From Alphaproteobacteria bacterium (GTDB taxonomy: Bacteria; Pseudomonadota; Alphaproteobacteria; Micavibrionales; Micavibrionaceae), in the NCBI GenBank assembly GCA_020443295.1, contig JAGRIJ010000008.1, forward strand, positions 59,371 through 123,370: DNA of 64,000 bases, written 5' to 3'. Both the position numbers and the translations under genes were made by a program. Below are positions 17,828 through 26,590 of this stretch, piece by piece (positions within the stretch are counted from its first letter, which is position 1; each line of letters begins with the position of its first letter). The notes beneath the pieces were generated by a model. It made no database searches and was not told where the DNA came from. It saw only the letters and a list, made by a program, of their open reading frames with translations.

Positions 17828-18901
17828 ATGGATACAGACCGCCGTCATATGCTGGCCGCATTACATATGGCCAGACGGGGCCTTGGCCGTGTTTGGCCAA
17901 ATCCCTCCGTTGGCTGCGTGATCATCAAAGACGGGCGCATGGTTGGCACGGCGCGGACCGCCAATGGCGGCAGACCGCACGCCGAAACCCTCGCGTTGCA
18001 ACAGGCCGGGCAAGAAGCAAAAGGGGCTGTGGTTTACGTAACGCTGGAGCCCTGCGCACATGAAGGAGCAACCCCGCCCTGCGTTGATGCGTTGATCCGT
18101 GCAGAAGTAAAACGCGTTGTGATCGGGACCGTTGATCCTGATCCCCGCACGGCAGGGAAGGGAATTAAAAAACTTCAGGAGGCAGGAATAGAAACCGCCC
18201 TCGGCATTCTGGAGGAGGAATGTTGGCAGATAAACCAGGGATTTTTTCTCCGCATAACGGAACACCGCCCGCTGATTGCCCTGAAGGCCGCCTGCACACA
18301 ATCCGGTCAGCTCAGCCCCCGGGAAGGCCGCTGGATTTCCGGCAGGGAAGCGCTCAATCATGTGCATCTGGAACGCAGCAAATATGACGCGATCCTGATC
18401 GGCATCGGGACGGCATTGGCAGATGATCCCATGCTGACTGTCCGCTTGCCCGGATTAAGTCATCAACCTGTACGCGTAGTTCTGGACAGCGGCCTGAGGC
18501 TGCGGCTGGAAAGTCGTCTGGTGAAAAGCGCGAAGACGGTTCCTTTATGGGTCATTTATGCAGAAGCCGACGGAATCAGGGAAAAAGCTCTGCAGGAGCA
18601 GGAGGTAAAGCTCTTCAAAACTACCCGCCACAGCTTAAAAGAGGTTGTCAAACGGCTGGCCGAAGAAGGAATAACCCGGCTTCTGGTGGAGGGCGGCCCC
18701 ACGATCCATGGCGCGTTTATGAAGGAAGGCCTGTGCGACCAGATGAGCGTCTACCGTTCGCAGGAAATGAGTGAAGGCAGGGGAGAGGCGCTTTTCGCCC
18801 CGCCGGCCCTTGAAAGCTACAGGAAAAAGCAGGGGCTGGCCCTTCTGAAAACGCGCCGGATTGAGCAAGATTTGCTGGAAATCTACAGCCGTAAGGTCTA
18901 G
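17828..18901 (+). CDS. ribD: Bifunctional pyrimidine deaminase/reductase RibD
   Basis: 357 residues. It deaminates and then reduces the pyrimidine product of GTP cyclohydrolase II in riboflavin synthesis. The deaminase domain (1-145) has HAETLAL and the PCAHEGATPPC zinc motif. The reductase domain (about 150-355) begins with RPLIALKAACTQSG and includes GIGTALADDPMLTVR and LLVEGGPTIHGAFM. Two bases separate it from nrdR, and it ends ten bases before the ribE start. Confidence 0.95.
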   Translation: MDTDRRHMLAALHMARRGLGRVWPNPSVGCVIIKDGRMVGTARTANGGRPHAETLALQQAGQEAKGAVVYVTLEPCAHEGATPPCVDALIRAEVKRVVIGTVDPDPRTAGKGIKKLQEAGIETALGILEEECWQINQGFFLRITEHRPLIALKAACTQSGQLSPREGRWISGREALNHVHLERSKYDAILIGIGTALADDPMLTVRLPGLSHQPVRVVLDSGLRLRLESRLVKSAKTVPLWVIYAEADGIREKALQEQEVKLFKTTRHSLKEVVKRLAEEGITRLLVEGGPTIHGAFMKEGLCDQMSVYRSQEMSEGRGEALFAPPALESYRKKQGLALLKTRRIEQDLLEIYSRKV

Positions 18902-18911
18902 TCTCACCGCC

Positions 18912-19508
18912 ATGTTTACAGGCATCGTGCAGGATATAGGAACCGTACGCTGCGTCGACCGGACGCGCGGCGACCTGCGTTTTGAAATCAAAACCAACCT
19001 GAATCTTGAATCTGTTCCTTTGGGCGCCTCGATCTGCTGTTCAGGCTGCTGCCTGACCGTCGTGGAGAAAACAGTGGACAGTTTTTCCGTGGATGTCTCC
19101 GCGGAAACATTGAGTAAGACCTCTCTGGGCGAATGGAAAGAGGGAACTCAGGTAAACCTCGAACCGTCTTTAAAAATGGGCGATGAACTCGGCGGGCATT
19201 TTGTTTTCGGTCACATCGACGCCGTAACCCGCATCATCGAGAGTAAGCCCGAAGGGGATTCGCACCGGCTCAAAATCGCGTTATCCGCTGAAACGGCCCC
19301 GTTCATTGCTCCTAAGGGATCGGTCGCCCTTGACGGCATTTCGCTGACAGTAAACGAAGTGAAAAAAGATTACTTCGGCGTGAACATCATTCCCCATACT
19401 TGGGAAAAAACAACTCTGGGACAGAAGATAGCGGACGATAAACTGAATATCGAAATCGATATGCTGGCGCGCTACGTCTCGCGGGCGCTGGAGGTCAAAA
19501 GCGCATGA
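18912..19508 (+). CDS. ribE: Riboflavin synthase alpha subunit
   Basis: 198 residues from ATG 18912, which gives the canonical MFTGIVQDIGTV start; an upstream ATG at 18861 would run into ribD. The protein has two lumazine-binding barrels, each with an internal copy of the pattern: GASICCSGCCLTV near 38 in the first and GSVALDGISLTVN near 135 in the second. It dismutates two lumazine molecules to riboflavin. It overlaps ribBA by four bases. Confidence 0.95.
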   Translation: MFTGIVQDIGTVRCVDRTRGDLRFEIKTNLNLESVPLGASICCSGCCLTVVEKTVDSFSVDVSAETLSKTSLGEWKEGTQVNLEPSLKMGDELGGHFVFGHIDAVTRIIESKPEGDSHRLKIALSAETAPFIAPKGSVALDGISLTVNEVKKDYFGVNIIPHTWEKTTLGQKIADDKLNIEIDMLARYVSRALEVKSA

Positions 19509-20662
19509 GCGAAAACACAATTTCAAAACAGCAGATCAGGGACGCCCGCCTCGTGCAGGAGGATCAGGCGGTCCTGTCCTCGATAGAGGAAATCCTCGAA
19601 GATGTACGCAACGGCAAGCCTGTAATTATCGTCGATGACGAGGACCGGGAGAACGAGGGCGATCTGGTGATAGCCGCCTCGATGGCCACGGCGGAAAACA
19701 TTAACTTCATGGCCCGTGAGGGGCGCGGTCTGATCTGTCTGCCGATGGAGGAAGCCATCGTTGACCGCCTCGGTCTGCAGCTCATGGGCCGGGGAAACAA
19801 TTCGCGTCACCGCACGGCCTTTACGGTTTCCATTGAAGCGCGCGAAGGGGTTACAACGGGAATCTCCGCCGCCGACCGCGCAAAAACAATCCGGACGGCA
19901 ATAGATCCTGACAGCGGCCCCAACGATATCGCCACGCCGGGGCATGTCTTCCCCCTGCTGGCTAGGGAAGGCGGGGTGCTGGTCCGCGCCGGACACACGG
20001 AAGCCGCAGTGGATCTCTCCAGGATGGCCGGCCTGACACCCGCGGGCGTGATCTGCGAGATCATGAACGATGACGGCACGATGGCCAGGCTGAACGACCT
20101 CGTGGCCTTTTCCCAGAAGCACAACCTGAAAATCGGCACGATTGCAGACCTGATCGCCTACCGCCGCCGCACCGAATGTCTGGTCAAGCGTATCCACGAA
20201 GGCACGCTTGAGAGCCGTTTCGGCGGGACGTTCAAACTGATTGTTTATGCCAATACGTTGGAATATGCCGAGCATATTGTCCTTGTAAAAGGCGATATCA
20301 CGTCAGCAAAAGAGCCGGTTCTCGTAAGAATGCACGCTGTGGATATCTTAGGGGATATCTTGGGGAAGGGCAGTGAGTCGATTCTTCACACCGCCATGGA
20401 GCGGATCGCAGAAGAGGGGTGCGGAGTTATCGTCATTCTCCGCGAACCCAATCCGAAAAGCCTGACGGAACGTTTGGCGCAACGGGAGAAAATCCAGAAT
20501 GAAAAAGCAAAAGAGGATACTCTGCGCGATTATGGGATCGGTGCTCAAATCCTCCGTGATCTGGGCATCCGTAACATGATCCTGCTTTCAAACAGCCCAA
20601 AAAATGTTATAGGTCTGGAAGGATACGACCTGCATATCCACGGCCAAAGAGCCCTGTCCTGA
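19505..20662 (+). CDS. ribB: DHBP synthase with degenerate GTP cyclohydrolase II-like half
   Basis: 385 residues. The N-terminal half (about 25-225) is a complete 3,4-dihydroxy-2-butanone 4-phosphate synthase: [48 protein letters not shown]. The C-terminal half resembles RibA by length and by the [16 protein letters not shown] and [14 protein letters not shown] region. However, the zinc-binding cysteine motif of active GTP cyclohydrolase II is missing and the catalytic EGRGIGL segment is replaced by [12 protein letters not shown] therefore expect DHBP synthase activity only; a separate RibA must act first in the pathway. Similar RibB proteins with inactive RibA halves are known in alphaproteobacteria. 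Confidence 0.9.
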   Translation: MSENTISKQQIRDARLVQEDQAVLSSIEEILEDVRNGKPVIIVDDEDRENEGDLVIAASMATAENINFMAREGRGLICLPMEEAIVDRLGLQLMGRGNNSRHRTAFTVSIEAREGVTTGISAADRAKTIRTAIDPDSGPNDIATPGHVFPLLAREGGVLVRAGHTEAAVDLSRMAGLTPAGVICEIMNDDGTMARLNDLVAFSQKHNLKIGTIADLIAYRRRTECLVKRIHEGTLESRFGGTFKLIVYANTLEYAEHIVLVKGDITSAKEPVLVRMHAVDILGDILGKGSESILHTAMERIAEEGCGVIVILREPNPKSLTERLAQREKIQNEKAKEDTLRDYGIGAQILRDLGIRNMILLSNSPKNVIGLEGYDLHIHGQRALS

Positions 20663-20677
20663 GAGGAAAGCCAGAAC

Positions 20678-21130
20678 ATGCCGCATTTCATGATTGTTGA
20701 GGCCCGGTATTACGAGGACATTTCCGATCTTCTGCTCAAGGGCGCTACGGCAGCGCTGGAAGAAAAGCGCTCAACCTTTGAAATTTTTCAGGTGCCCGGC
20801 GCTTTGGAGATTCCGCTTGCGATGCGCCTGGGCATGCTCAGACCTGAAGGACGCGGAGCAGTAGGCAGGCAGTTCGACGGGTATATCGCCCTGGGGTGCG
20901 TTCTGCGCGGAGAAACAAGCCACTATGACATTGTCTGTAACGAAAGCGCCCGCGGACTTTCCACCCTTGCGCTGGAATACGAAAAGCCGATAGGCAATGG
21001 AATTCTGACCTGCGAAACCGAGGCGCAGGCGCTGGAACGAGCCGACCCGGATAAAAAGAACAAAGGGGGCGAAGCAGCTCTGGCGGCGCTGAGCATGGTC
21101 GAGTTGAAAATACGTATGGGTGTAAGATAA
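20678..21130 (+). CDS. ribH: 6,7-dimethyl-8-ribityllumazine synthase
   Basis: 150 residues. It condenses DHBP with the RibD product to form lumazine. Typical features are the MIVEARYYEDI start, VPGALEIPLAMRL near 45, YIALGCVLRGETSHYDIVCNE with its catalytic His near 85, and GNGILTCETEAQALERAD near 108. GAGAGGAAAG lies just upstream. Its stop shares a base with the nusB start (TAATG). Confidence 0.95.
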   Translation: MPHFMIVEARYYEDISDLLLKGATAALEEKRSTFEIFQVPGALEIPLAMRLGMLRPEGRGAVGRQFDGYIALGCVLRGETSHYDIVCNESARGLSTLALEYEKPIGNGILTCETEAQALERADPDKKNKGGEAALAALSMVELKIRMGVR

Positions 21131-21615
21131 TGAGCACGGCTCAGGATAAAAGCGGGAAACAGCCCTCCGAAAACCGAAAAAAAATGACGGCGCGGCTGAT
21201 GGCCGTGCAGGCGATCTACGAGTCGGGACATAACGGCGAACCCCTCGAACAGGTTCTGCGCGATTACCTCGATAACCGTTCGGGTATGGAAATCGACCGG
21301 CAAAAACTCGAAACGCCCGACAAGGAGCTTTTCCTGAAAATTTCAAGAGGCGTCTCGGCACGGCGTGAGGAAATCGAATCCATTCTCTCCGGTCATATGC
21401 CTTCAAAAAATGAAGATGCTCCCGGCAAAAACGTAGAGCCTTTGCTGAAATCCATACTTTTATGTGGGATAGGGGAGCTGCTTCTTCATGCCGACATTGA
21501 CCCGCCTCTGATAATCAATGACTATATAGAGGTCACCCGCGCCTTTTACGATAAGGGCGAAATTTCCTTGGTAAACGGCGTTCTCGACAAAGTTTCAGGA
21601 CTGCTCAGGTCCTGA
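21130..21615 (+). CDS. nusB: Transcription antitermination protein NusB
   Basis: 161 residues. NusB binds boxA RNA with S10 in rRNA antitermination. The N-terminal RLMAVQAIYESG helix and the C-terminal ILLCGIGELLL, PLIINDYIEVTRAFYDKGEISLVNGVLDKV regions fit the family; a lysine-rich leader precedes them. The start codon shares its A with the ribH stop. A nine-pair hairpin (21593-21601 with 21609-21617) spans the stop codon but lacks a T-run, so it may be a weak terminator or nothing. Confidence 0.93.
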   Translation: MSTAQDKSGKQPSENRKKMTARLMAVQAIYESGHNGEPLEQVLRDYLDNRSGMEIDRQKLETPDKELFLKISRGVSARREEIESILSGHMPSKNEDAPGKNVEPLLKSILLCGIGELLLHADIDPPLIINDYIEVTRAFYDKGEISLVNGVLDKVSGLLRS

Positions 21616-21705
21616 AAATTACTTCGCATTTTATCCAAACCTAAATCCCCGTTAATCCTTCCAGGGTAAAATGAGGGTTGGGAAGGAATCAAGATAAAGC
21701 GTCCT

Positions 21706-22191
21706 ATGCGTAAGTTATTGATGATTATTATAGTTTTGCTTGTTTTAGGCGGTGGTGGCGGCGGCGCTTACTATTACTTTGTCGTCATGAAAAACACTGA
21801 AAACACTGAGGCTGGCGAAGAACAGGGCCAGAAAGAAGCCGGGAAGCAGGAGCACGGAGAAGAACAGGGACACTCCGAATTCGTTGAACTCGATCCGCTC
21901 ATTCTGCCGATTGTCGATAACAGCGGGGTCAGCCAGGTGGTCAGCCTTGTCGTTGCGATCGAAGTGCCGGACCAGTCTTCCAAGGACAAGGTCAAGGCGA
22001 TGTCTCCCAAGCTTAAAGATGCTTATATTCAGGATATGTACGGCATGCTCAACCAGCAGGCCGCACTAAAAGGCGGTGTCGTACAGGTTGCGATGATAAA
22101 GGAACGCCTGAATAAAATTACCGCAGACGTCATGGGCAAGGATGTTGTCGGAGACGTGCTTCTGCAGGTTGTTCAGCAAAGACCCATCTAG
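21706..22191 (+). CDS. fliL: Flagellar basal body-associated protein FliL
   Basis: 161 residues. One N-terminal membrane segment (about 4-28, with a run of six glycines) is followed by a Glu/Gly-rich linker and the periplasmic FliL domain: FVELDPLILPIVDN near 65, a SLVVAIEVPD strand, and a C-terminal VGDVLLQVVQQRPI. FliL surrounds or stabilises the stator at the motor. It stands alone 90 bases after nusB, away from motAB. Confidence 0.85.
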   Translation: MRKLLMIIIVLLVLGGGGGGAYYYFVVMKNTENTEAGEEQGQKEAGKQEHGEEQGHSEFVELDPLILPIVDNSGVSQVVSLVVAIEVPDQSSKDKVKAMSPKLKDAYIQDMYGMLNQQAALKGGVVQVAMIKERLNKITADVMGKDVVGDVLLQVVQQRPI

Positions 22192-22205
22192 ATCATATCA
22201 GGAAA

Positions 22206-22652
22206 TTACTTTTTGACTTCGTCGCTCGGGTTAAACCGCCCGAGGTTCCCCAGCAATTGCTGCGCAAGCGTCAGATCATTGCCGTGTGTCGGGGTCTTGG
22301 CGCGCGTGATTGGAATATCTTCGCGTTTATTCTTGACGTCCTGTATGCTTTCGACGATGCCGTCGCTGTTAAAAGCGACCTCAACGATTTTCTCGTCGAC
22401 AATTTTAGGGTCCATGATCCCCTTCTTTTCGGTGGTTTGGCCCATATAATACCAGACCCTTGGATTAAACGTGGAAACAGTAGTCGGCGAACCCAGAATC
22501 CGCAGAACGTCCGAGCGCGTACTTTCTCCTTCCTTTACTTCCTGTATTTTGTAATCTTCAACCATATTGCCGCGCTTGGCGACAACCGGCGCGCAGGCGG
22601 TCATGGTAAGAAAAGAAAAAACACAGAGAAGGATTTTTGTGGGATGCTTCAT
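22206..22652 (-). CDS. bamE: Outer membrane assembly lipoprotein BamE (SmpA/OmlA)
   Basis: 148 residues. A signal peptide ends in the lipobox LTMTAC (Cys about 19). The SmpA domain follows with VKEGESTRSDVLRILGSPTTVSTF and the WYYMGQTTEKKG stretch. BamE is an accessory lipoprotein of the BAM complex that inserts outer-membrane barrels. It is convergent with fliL and divergent from the CBP3-type gene, the usual alphaproteobacterial arrangement for the latter. Confidence 0.9.
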   Translation of the reverse strand: MKHPTKILLCVFSFLTMTACAPVVAKRGNMVEDYKIQEVKEGESTRSDVLRILGSPTTVSTFNPRVWYYMGQTTEKKGIMDPKIVDEKIVEVAFNSDGIVESIQDVKNKREDIPITRAKTPTHGNDLTLAQQLLGNLGRFNPSDEVKK

Positions 22653-22725
22653 GGTCTGCCTGATTGCGACACCTTGTTTTGGAATCTATAGTGCTATTTG
22701 TTAGTAAAACCTAGAGTAAAAATCA

Positions 22726-23337
22726 ATGTTAGGTTTTTTCCTGAAGGGATTTTCCGGATACGACAAAAGGGATCAGTTGGCCGGCGACGCGCTCTACAAG
22801 GCCGTCATCCGGCAATCGCGCCTTCCTGATTTTTTCCTGCGTTATGAGGTGCCGGACACGCTGGATGGGCGTTTTGACATACTCATGATCCACCTCTATA
22901 TCCTTTTTTACAGGCTTCGGTCCCATTCCCGGTACAAGGATCTCTCGCAATATATATTTGACCGCACTTTTAAGGATATGGAAAAAGGCTTGAGAGAGGC
23001 CGGAGTCGGGGATGTTGGCATCCCAAAAAAAATGAAAACCATGATGCAGGCTTTTAACGGCCGCATGAATGCCTATAAATCGACAGCGGAATATGACCGC
23101 GAAAACCCCGATCAGCCTATAGGACCGGGCCACCCCCTTTTCGAGGTTTTGAAGCGGAATCTATACGGAACCGTTGAAAAACCTAAGGATTCTGTGATAG
23201 CAGATATGCTGATTTACCTAAGATACAGCATGATGGCTTTAAACCATCAGGATTTGGATCAGATAGCTTTGGGCAATGTAAGGTTTGTAAATCCGGGAGA
23301 AATAAACGTTGGTGAAGAAAATGAACAAAAAAAATAA
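22726..23337 (+). CDS. Ubiquinol-cytochrome c chaperone (CBP3 family)
   Basis: 203 residues. The GDALYKAVIRQSRLPDFF start, the VPDTLDGRFDILMIHLYILF helix and GVGDVGIPKKMKTMMQAFNGRM are hallmarks of the CBP3/ubiquinol-cytochrome c chaperone family, which assists assembly of cytochrome b in the bc1 complex. It implies a bc1-based respiratory chain. It overlaps the start of the downstream YceD gene and lies divergent from bamE. Confidence 0.9.
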   Translation: MLGFFLKGFSGYDKRDQLAGDALYKAVIRQSRLPDFFLRYEVPDTLDGRFDILMIHLYILFYRLRSHSRYKDLSQYIFDRTFKDMEKGLREAGVGDVGIPKKMKTMMQAFNGRMNAYKSTAEYDRENPDQPIGPGHPLFEVLKRNLYGTVEKPKDSVIADMLIYLRYSMMALNHQDLDQIALGNVRFVNPGEINVGEENEQKK

Positions 23338-23938
23338 TAATGAACAGGCGCTGTTAACGCCTGAATGGACCTGTTTGTTCGATACCGAAAAAGTCGAGCG
23401 GACGCCCTACACGCTGACAATAGAGCCGACTCAGGACGAAAAGCTCGCAATCGCAAAACGCCTCGGGCTGGAAGCGCTGGATGAATTGACCGTGAAGCTT
23501 GTTCTTCAGCGCAACCCGGGCAACATGGTCATCCACATTCAGGGGCTCTTGTCGGCCACGGTAAGCCAGAAATGCGTGGTAACTCTTGAACCGATGAAGG
23601 AAAAAATCGAGACGGAGTTCGAAGCGTGGTATGCAGACGCATCGCAGGCCGTTTCCTTTACGAGAGCCAAGCGCGAGCGTGAATTGGAAAAAGATAACAT
23701 AGAAAAACCGGTTCTGGACGAATCCGAGGACCCCGAACCGATCGTCAACGGCCACATTGATCTGGGAGAACTGGCGGTGCAGCATCTCTCCCTGAACCTG
23801 AATCCTTATCCCAGAAAACAGGATGCGATTTTTGCATCGGGCGAAAAACAAATCCTGAAAACGCAGGGGAATGGGGATATTTACAGCAATCCCTTTGAAG
23901 CGCTCAAAAACTGGAGGGAAAAGGAAAGCAAAAACTGA
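23312..23938 (+). CDS. YceD/DUF177 family protein
   Basis: About 208 residues from GTG 23312; ATG at 23321 and TTG at 23309 are alternatives. The DUF177 domain shows VKLVLQRNPGNMVIHIQGLLSATVSQKCVVTLEPM in the middle and HIDLGELAVQHLSLNLNPYPRK near the C-terminus. YceD in E. coli affects 23S rRNA processing. The gene usually sits immediately upstream of rpmF-plsX; here a transporter gene on the other strand lies between them. Confidence 0.85.
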   Translation: MKKMNKKNNNEQALLTPEWTCLFDTEKVERTPYTLTIEPTQDEKLAIAKRLGLEALDELTVKLVLQRNPGNMVIHIQGLLSATVSQKCVVTLEPMKEKIETEFEAWYADASQAVSFTRAKRERELEKDNIEKPVLDESEDPEPIVNGHIDLGELAVQHLSLNLNPYPRKQDAIFASGEKQILKTQGNGDIYSNPFEALKNWREKESKN

Positions 23939-23959
23939 CCTTTTTTCTGATAACCCTTG

Positions 23960-25042
23960 TCATATGAGATGAAAGACGGTTAAGGCGCAGTAAAAGGCAA
24001 AGAGGATCACAGTTTCGCTAACCACCAGAAGGGCCGGGCCATATCCCAGGGAGACAACATCCTTCATGGAGGTCTTTAGCCCCACGGCGGCAATCGCCAT
24101 CACAAGCATCCACTTGCTGAGTATCTCCAGCCCCGAAGGAATTCCCTCCGGCAGCAGGCCCAGAGAGTTCAAGCCAGCCAAAACAAGAAAACCGATCAGA
24201 AAAGGCGGAACCGAAAATACCGGGCGTCTGGATGCGAAGGCTGTGCTCTTGGCGCTTTTATAAAACCACGCCAGTCCCACCAGCACGGGCAGCAGCATGA
24301 AAACCCGGATAAGTTTGATCAGAACCGCGGCATTGCCGGCTTCCTGCGAAATACTGTAACCGGCCCCGACGACCTGCGACACGTCATGAATGGTTCCTCC
24401 GATAATCACTCCGGAATGATAGGAATCAAAACCCATAAAACCCAGAAGAACGGGATAGACGATCATGGCCGTCGTCCCCATGGCCGTTACGCCGATGACG
24501 GCCGTTAACGTATGCCGTTCAAGGTTTTTGGAAGGAGGCAGGACCGAAGAAATCGCCAGTGCCGCCGAAGCGCCGCAAATAGCGGTAGCGCCCCCGATCA
24601 GAAGGCCGTGCTCGCGGTCCAGCCCGAACAGCCGGCCCAAAAGAGGCCCGATCAGCAAGATAACGAGGGTAATCGCCGAAATGCCCACCAGCGCAGGCGC
24701 CCCCAGCGCGGTAAACTGGGAAAGCATGATCCGCGCCCCGATGAGCGCAACGCCCACTTTAAGCACCTGCTGGGAGGCAAATTGTATCCCTCTCCGGGTT
24801 TTTGCATCTTCAAAGACAAAGTGAAAAGACATGCCGATCAAAAGACACATCAGCATGACCGGGGTCGAATAATGTTCGGAAATCATGATCGAAGCCAGCG
24901 TAACAAGGCCGCAAACCATCAGTCCGGGTATAATGGAACGCAAAAACTCTTGGAAGGTCTCATCCTCCGGCCCGTCAGGGTCCGGTAAGCCTTCAAGGGA
25001 GTCCATAAATCTGTATTGATCAAGCGCGTCTCTGCTATTCAT
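23960..25042 (-). CDS. YeiH/UPF0324 family membrane protein (putative sulfate exporter family)
   Basis: 360 residues, about ten hydrophobic segments. Family features are LIGARIMLSQFTALG, GGATAICGASAALAISSVLP, GFDSYHSGVIIGGTIHDVSQVVGAGYSIS and the C-terminal AVGLKTSMKDVVSLGYGPALL. YeiH-family members are often annotated as putative sulfate exporters, but the substrate is not firmly known. The gene lies antisense between the YceD gene and rpmF, breaking a cluster that is normally uninterrupted, so it probably inserted there. Confidence 0.87.
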   Translation of the reverse strand: MNSRDALDQYRFMDSLEGLPDPDGPEDETFQEFLRSIIPGLMVCGLVTLASIMISEHYSTPVMLMCLLIGMSFHFVFEDAKTRRGIQFASQQVLKVGVALIGARIMLSQFTALGAPALVGISAITLVILLIGPLLGRLFGLDREHGLLIGGATAICGASAALAISSVLPPSKNLERHTLTAVIGVTAMGTTAMIVYPVLLGFMGFDSYHSGVIIGGTIHDVSQVVGAGYSISQEAGNAAVLIKLIRVFMLLPVLVGLAWFYKSAKSTAFASRRPVFSVPPFLIGFLVLAGLNSLGLLPEGIPSGLEILSKWMLVMAIAAVGLKTSMKDVVSLGYGPALLVVSETVILFAFYCALTVFHLI

Positions 25043-25208
25043 AGTCCATTCAAGGCCTTAAGTCGGTTTTATAAGAAAAATCGGGGTATCTGGGAAGTCT
25101 GGGTGCGCCTTCTTTAGTCCAACTCGGGCGGATAATCCAGAAATATTCCTTGCATCTCCCCGCCTTTTTGTTTAAGAACCACTTTCGTTTAAGTGAAGGA
25201 TACGCACA

Positions 25209-25388
25209 ATGGCTGTACCGAAAAGAAAAACATCGCCCTCAAAGCGTAACAAGCGCCGTTCCCATCACGCCCTCAAAACCGAAAACTGGGTTGAGGATGC
25301 TCAGACGGGTGAGCCGGTCAGAAGACATCATATTGACCTGAAAACCGGCATGTACAGAGGCCGTCAGGTTATCGAAGAGCGCGATTAA
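25209..25388 (+). CDS. rpmF: 50S ribosomal protein L32
   Basis: 59 residues, translated directly from the sequence: [20 protein letters not shown] at the start, ending [10 protein letters not shown]. The N-terminal AVPKRKTS and KRRSHHAL are diagnostic for L32. GTGAAGGA lies seven to ten bases upstream. The zinc-ribbon cysteines of some L32 proteins are absent, as is usual in alphaproteobacteria. It precedes plsX by about 130 bases, the conserved order. Confidence 0.95.
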   Translation: MAVPKRKTSPSKRNKRRSHHALKTENWVEDAQTGEPVRRHHIDLKTGMYRGRQVIEERD

Positions 25389-25519
25389 GCTATTCTGAAA
25401 CATCAATTATACAAGTTTTAAGCCTGGGGCGTACAACTCTCTTGCCTCGGGCTTTATCTTGCGATAAGTCCTACCCGGTAAGTTCTCACGGGATCAGTCT
25501 TAAAGGGAAAGGGGCCTTT

Positions 25520-26581
25520 GTGTCCGTTGCACAATCATCAGGACCGGTCATGATTGCTGTTGACGCAATGGGCGGCGACCATGGTGTTTCGTCGGTTATT
25601 CCGGGCTTGGCCATCGTTCTGAAGCTCCGTCCCGATGTCCGTTTTCGTGTCTATGGCCATCGGGACCGTATTGAGGAAGCGCTCTCCGGCCAGCCAAATC
25701 TGAAATCTGCCGTTACGGTTATTCACACGGACAAAAAAATAGAAAGCGACGAAAAGCCCTCGGCGGCATTGCGCGCCAGTAAGGGAACCAGCATGAGAAT
25801 GGCTTTGGAAGCCGTTGAAGCGGGGGAGGCCATGGCGGCGGTTTCGGCAGGCAACACGGGTGCCCTTATGGCTTTGGCCAAGATCGTATTTAAAACCCTG
25901 CCCGGAATACACCGTCCGGCAATCGCCTCCGTAATGCCCGGAATTAAGGGAGAGAGCATCATGCTGGATCTCGGGGCCAACGTCCTCGTAGATGCGGAAA
26001 CGCTCGTCCAGTTTGCCGTTCTGGGCGCGGTCTTTGCAAAGAAGCAGAAGAAAATAGAAAATCCTCGCGTCGGCTTGTTGAACGTTGGATCAGAGGATAT
26101 CAAGGGGCCTGAACACATCCGCGCAGCCGCCGAAATTCTTAAAAAGATCGAGTTTCCAGGCATCTTTCACGGATTCGTGGAGGGGGACGATATCATGAAA
26201 GGGACGGTTGATGTAATCGTTGCTGACGGATATGCAGGAAACGTAGCGCTCAAAACCGCCGAAGGTGTGGGATTGCTGATCAAGCATTATTTCAAGGAAT
26301 CCTTTAATTCCCCGTTGGCATGGTTGGGGGCGATGATCGCTTATTCATCATGGAAAAAGCTTAAAAGACGTACGGACCCGCGTCTTTATAACGGGGGCGT
26401 TTTTCTGGGGCTGAATGGCGTTTGCGTAAAAAGTCACGGCGGCGCCGATGCGCTGGCCTTTTCTCAGGCCGTGCTTTTAGCGGTGCGTTTGGCACGTTAC
26501 GGTTATATCAGGGAAGTGATTGAGGACATCAATCATGTTTCTCAGCAGGAACGTTTCCTGACCCCTGAAGTAGAAGATTAG
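25520..26581 (+). CDS. plsX: Phosphate acyltransferase PlsX
   Basis: About 353 residues from GTG 25520, which has AAAGGGG a few bases upstream; the frame extends to TTG 25442 but that adds an atypical leader. It makes acyl-phosphate from acyl-ACP at the start of phospholipid synthesis. Features are IAVDAMGGDHG, RASKGTSMRMALEAV, SAGNTGALMALA, MLDLGANVLVDAETL and VADGYAGNVALKTAEGV. It is nine bases from fabH. Confidence 0.95.
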   Translation: MSVAQSSGPVMIAVDAMGGDHGVSSVIPGLAIVLKLRPDVRFRVYGHRDRIEEALSGQPNLKSAVTVIHTDKKIESDEKPSAALRASKGTSMRMALEAVEAGEAMAAVSAGNTGALMALAKIVFKTLPGIHRPAIASVMPGIKGESIMLDLGANVLVDAETLVQFAVLGAVFAKKQKKIENPRVGLLNVGSEDIKGPEHIRAAAEILKKIEFPGIFHGFVEGDDIMKGTVDVIVADGYAGNVALKTAEGVGLLIKHYFKESFNSPLAWLGAMIAYSSWKKLKRRTDPRLYNGGVFLGLNGVCVKSHGGADALAFSQAVLLAVRLARYGYIREVIEDINHVSQQERFLTPEVED

Positions 26582-26590
26582 AGGGTACTC

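Noticed and set aside
17800..17830. Possible FMN riboswitch ahead of the riboflavin genes
   Set aside because: nrdR and ribD are separated by two bases, so there is no leader to hold one.
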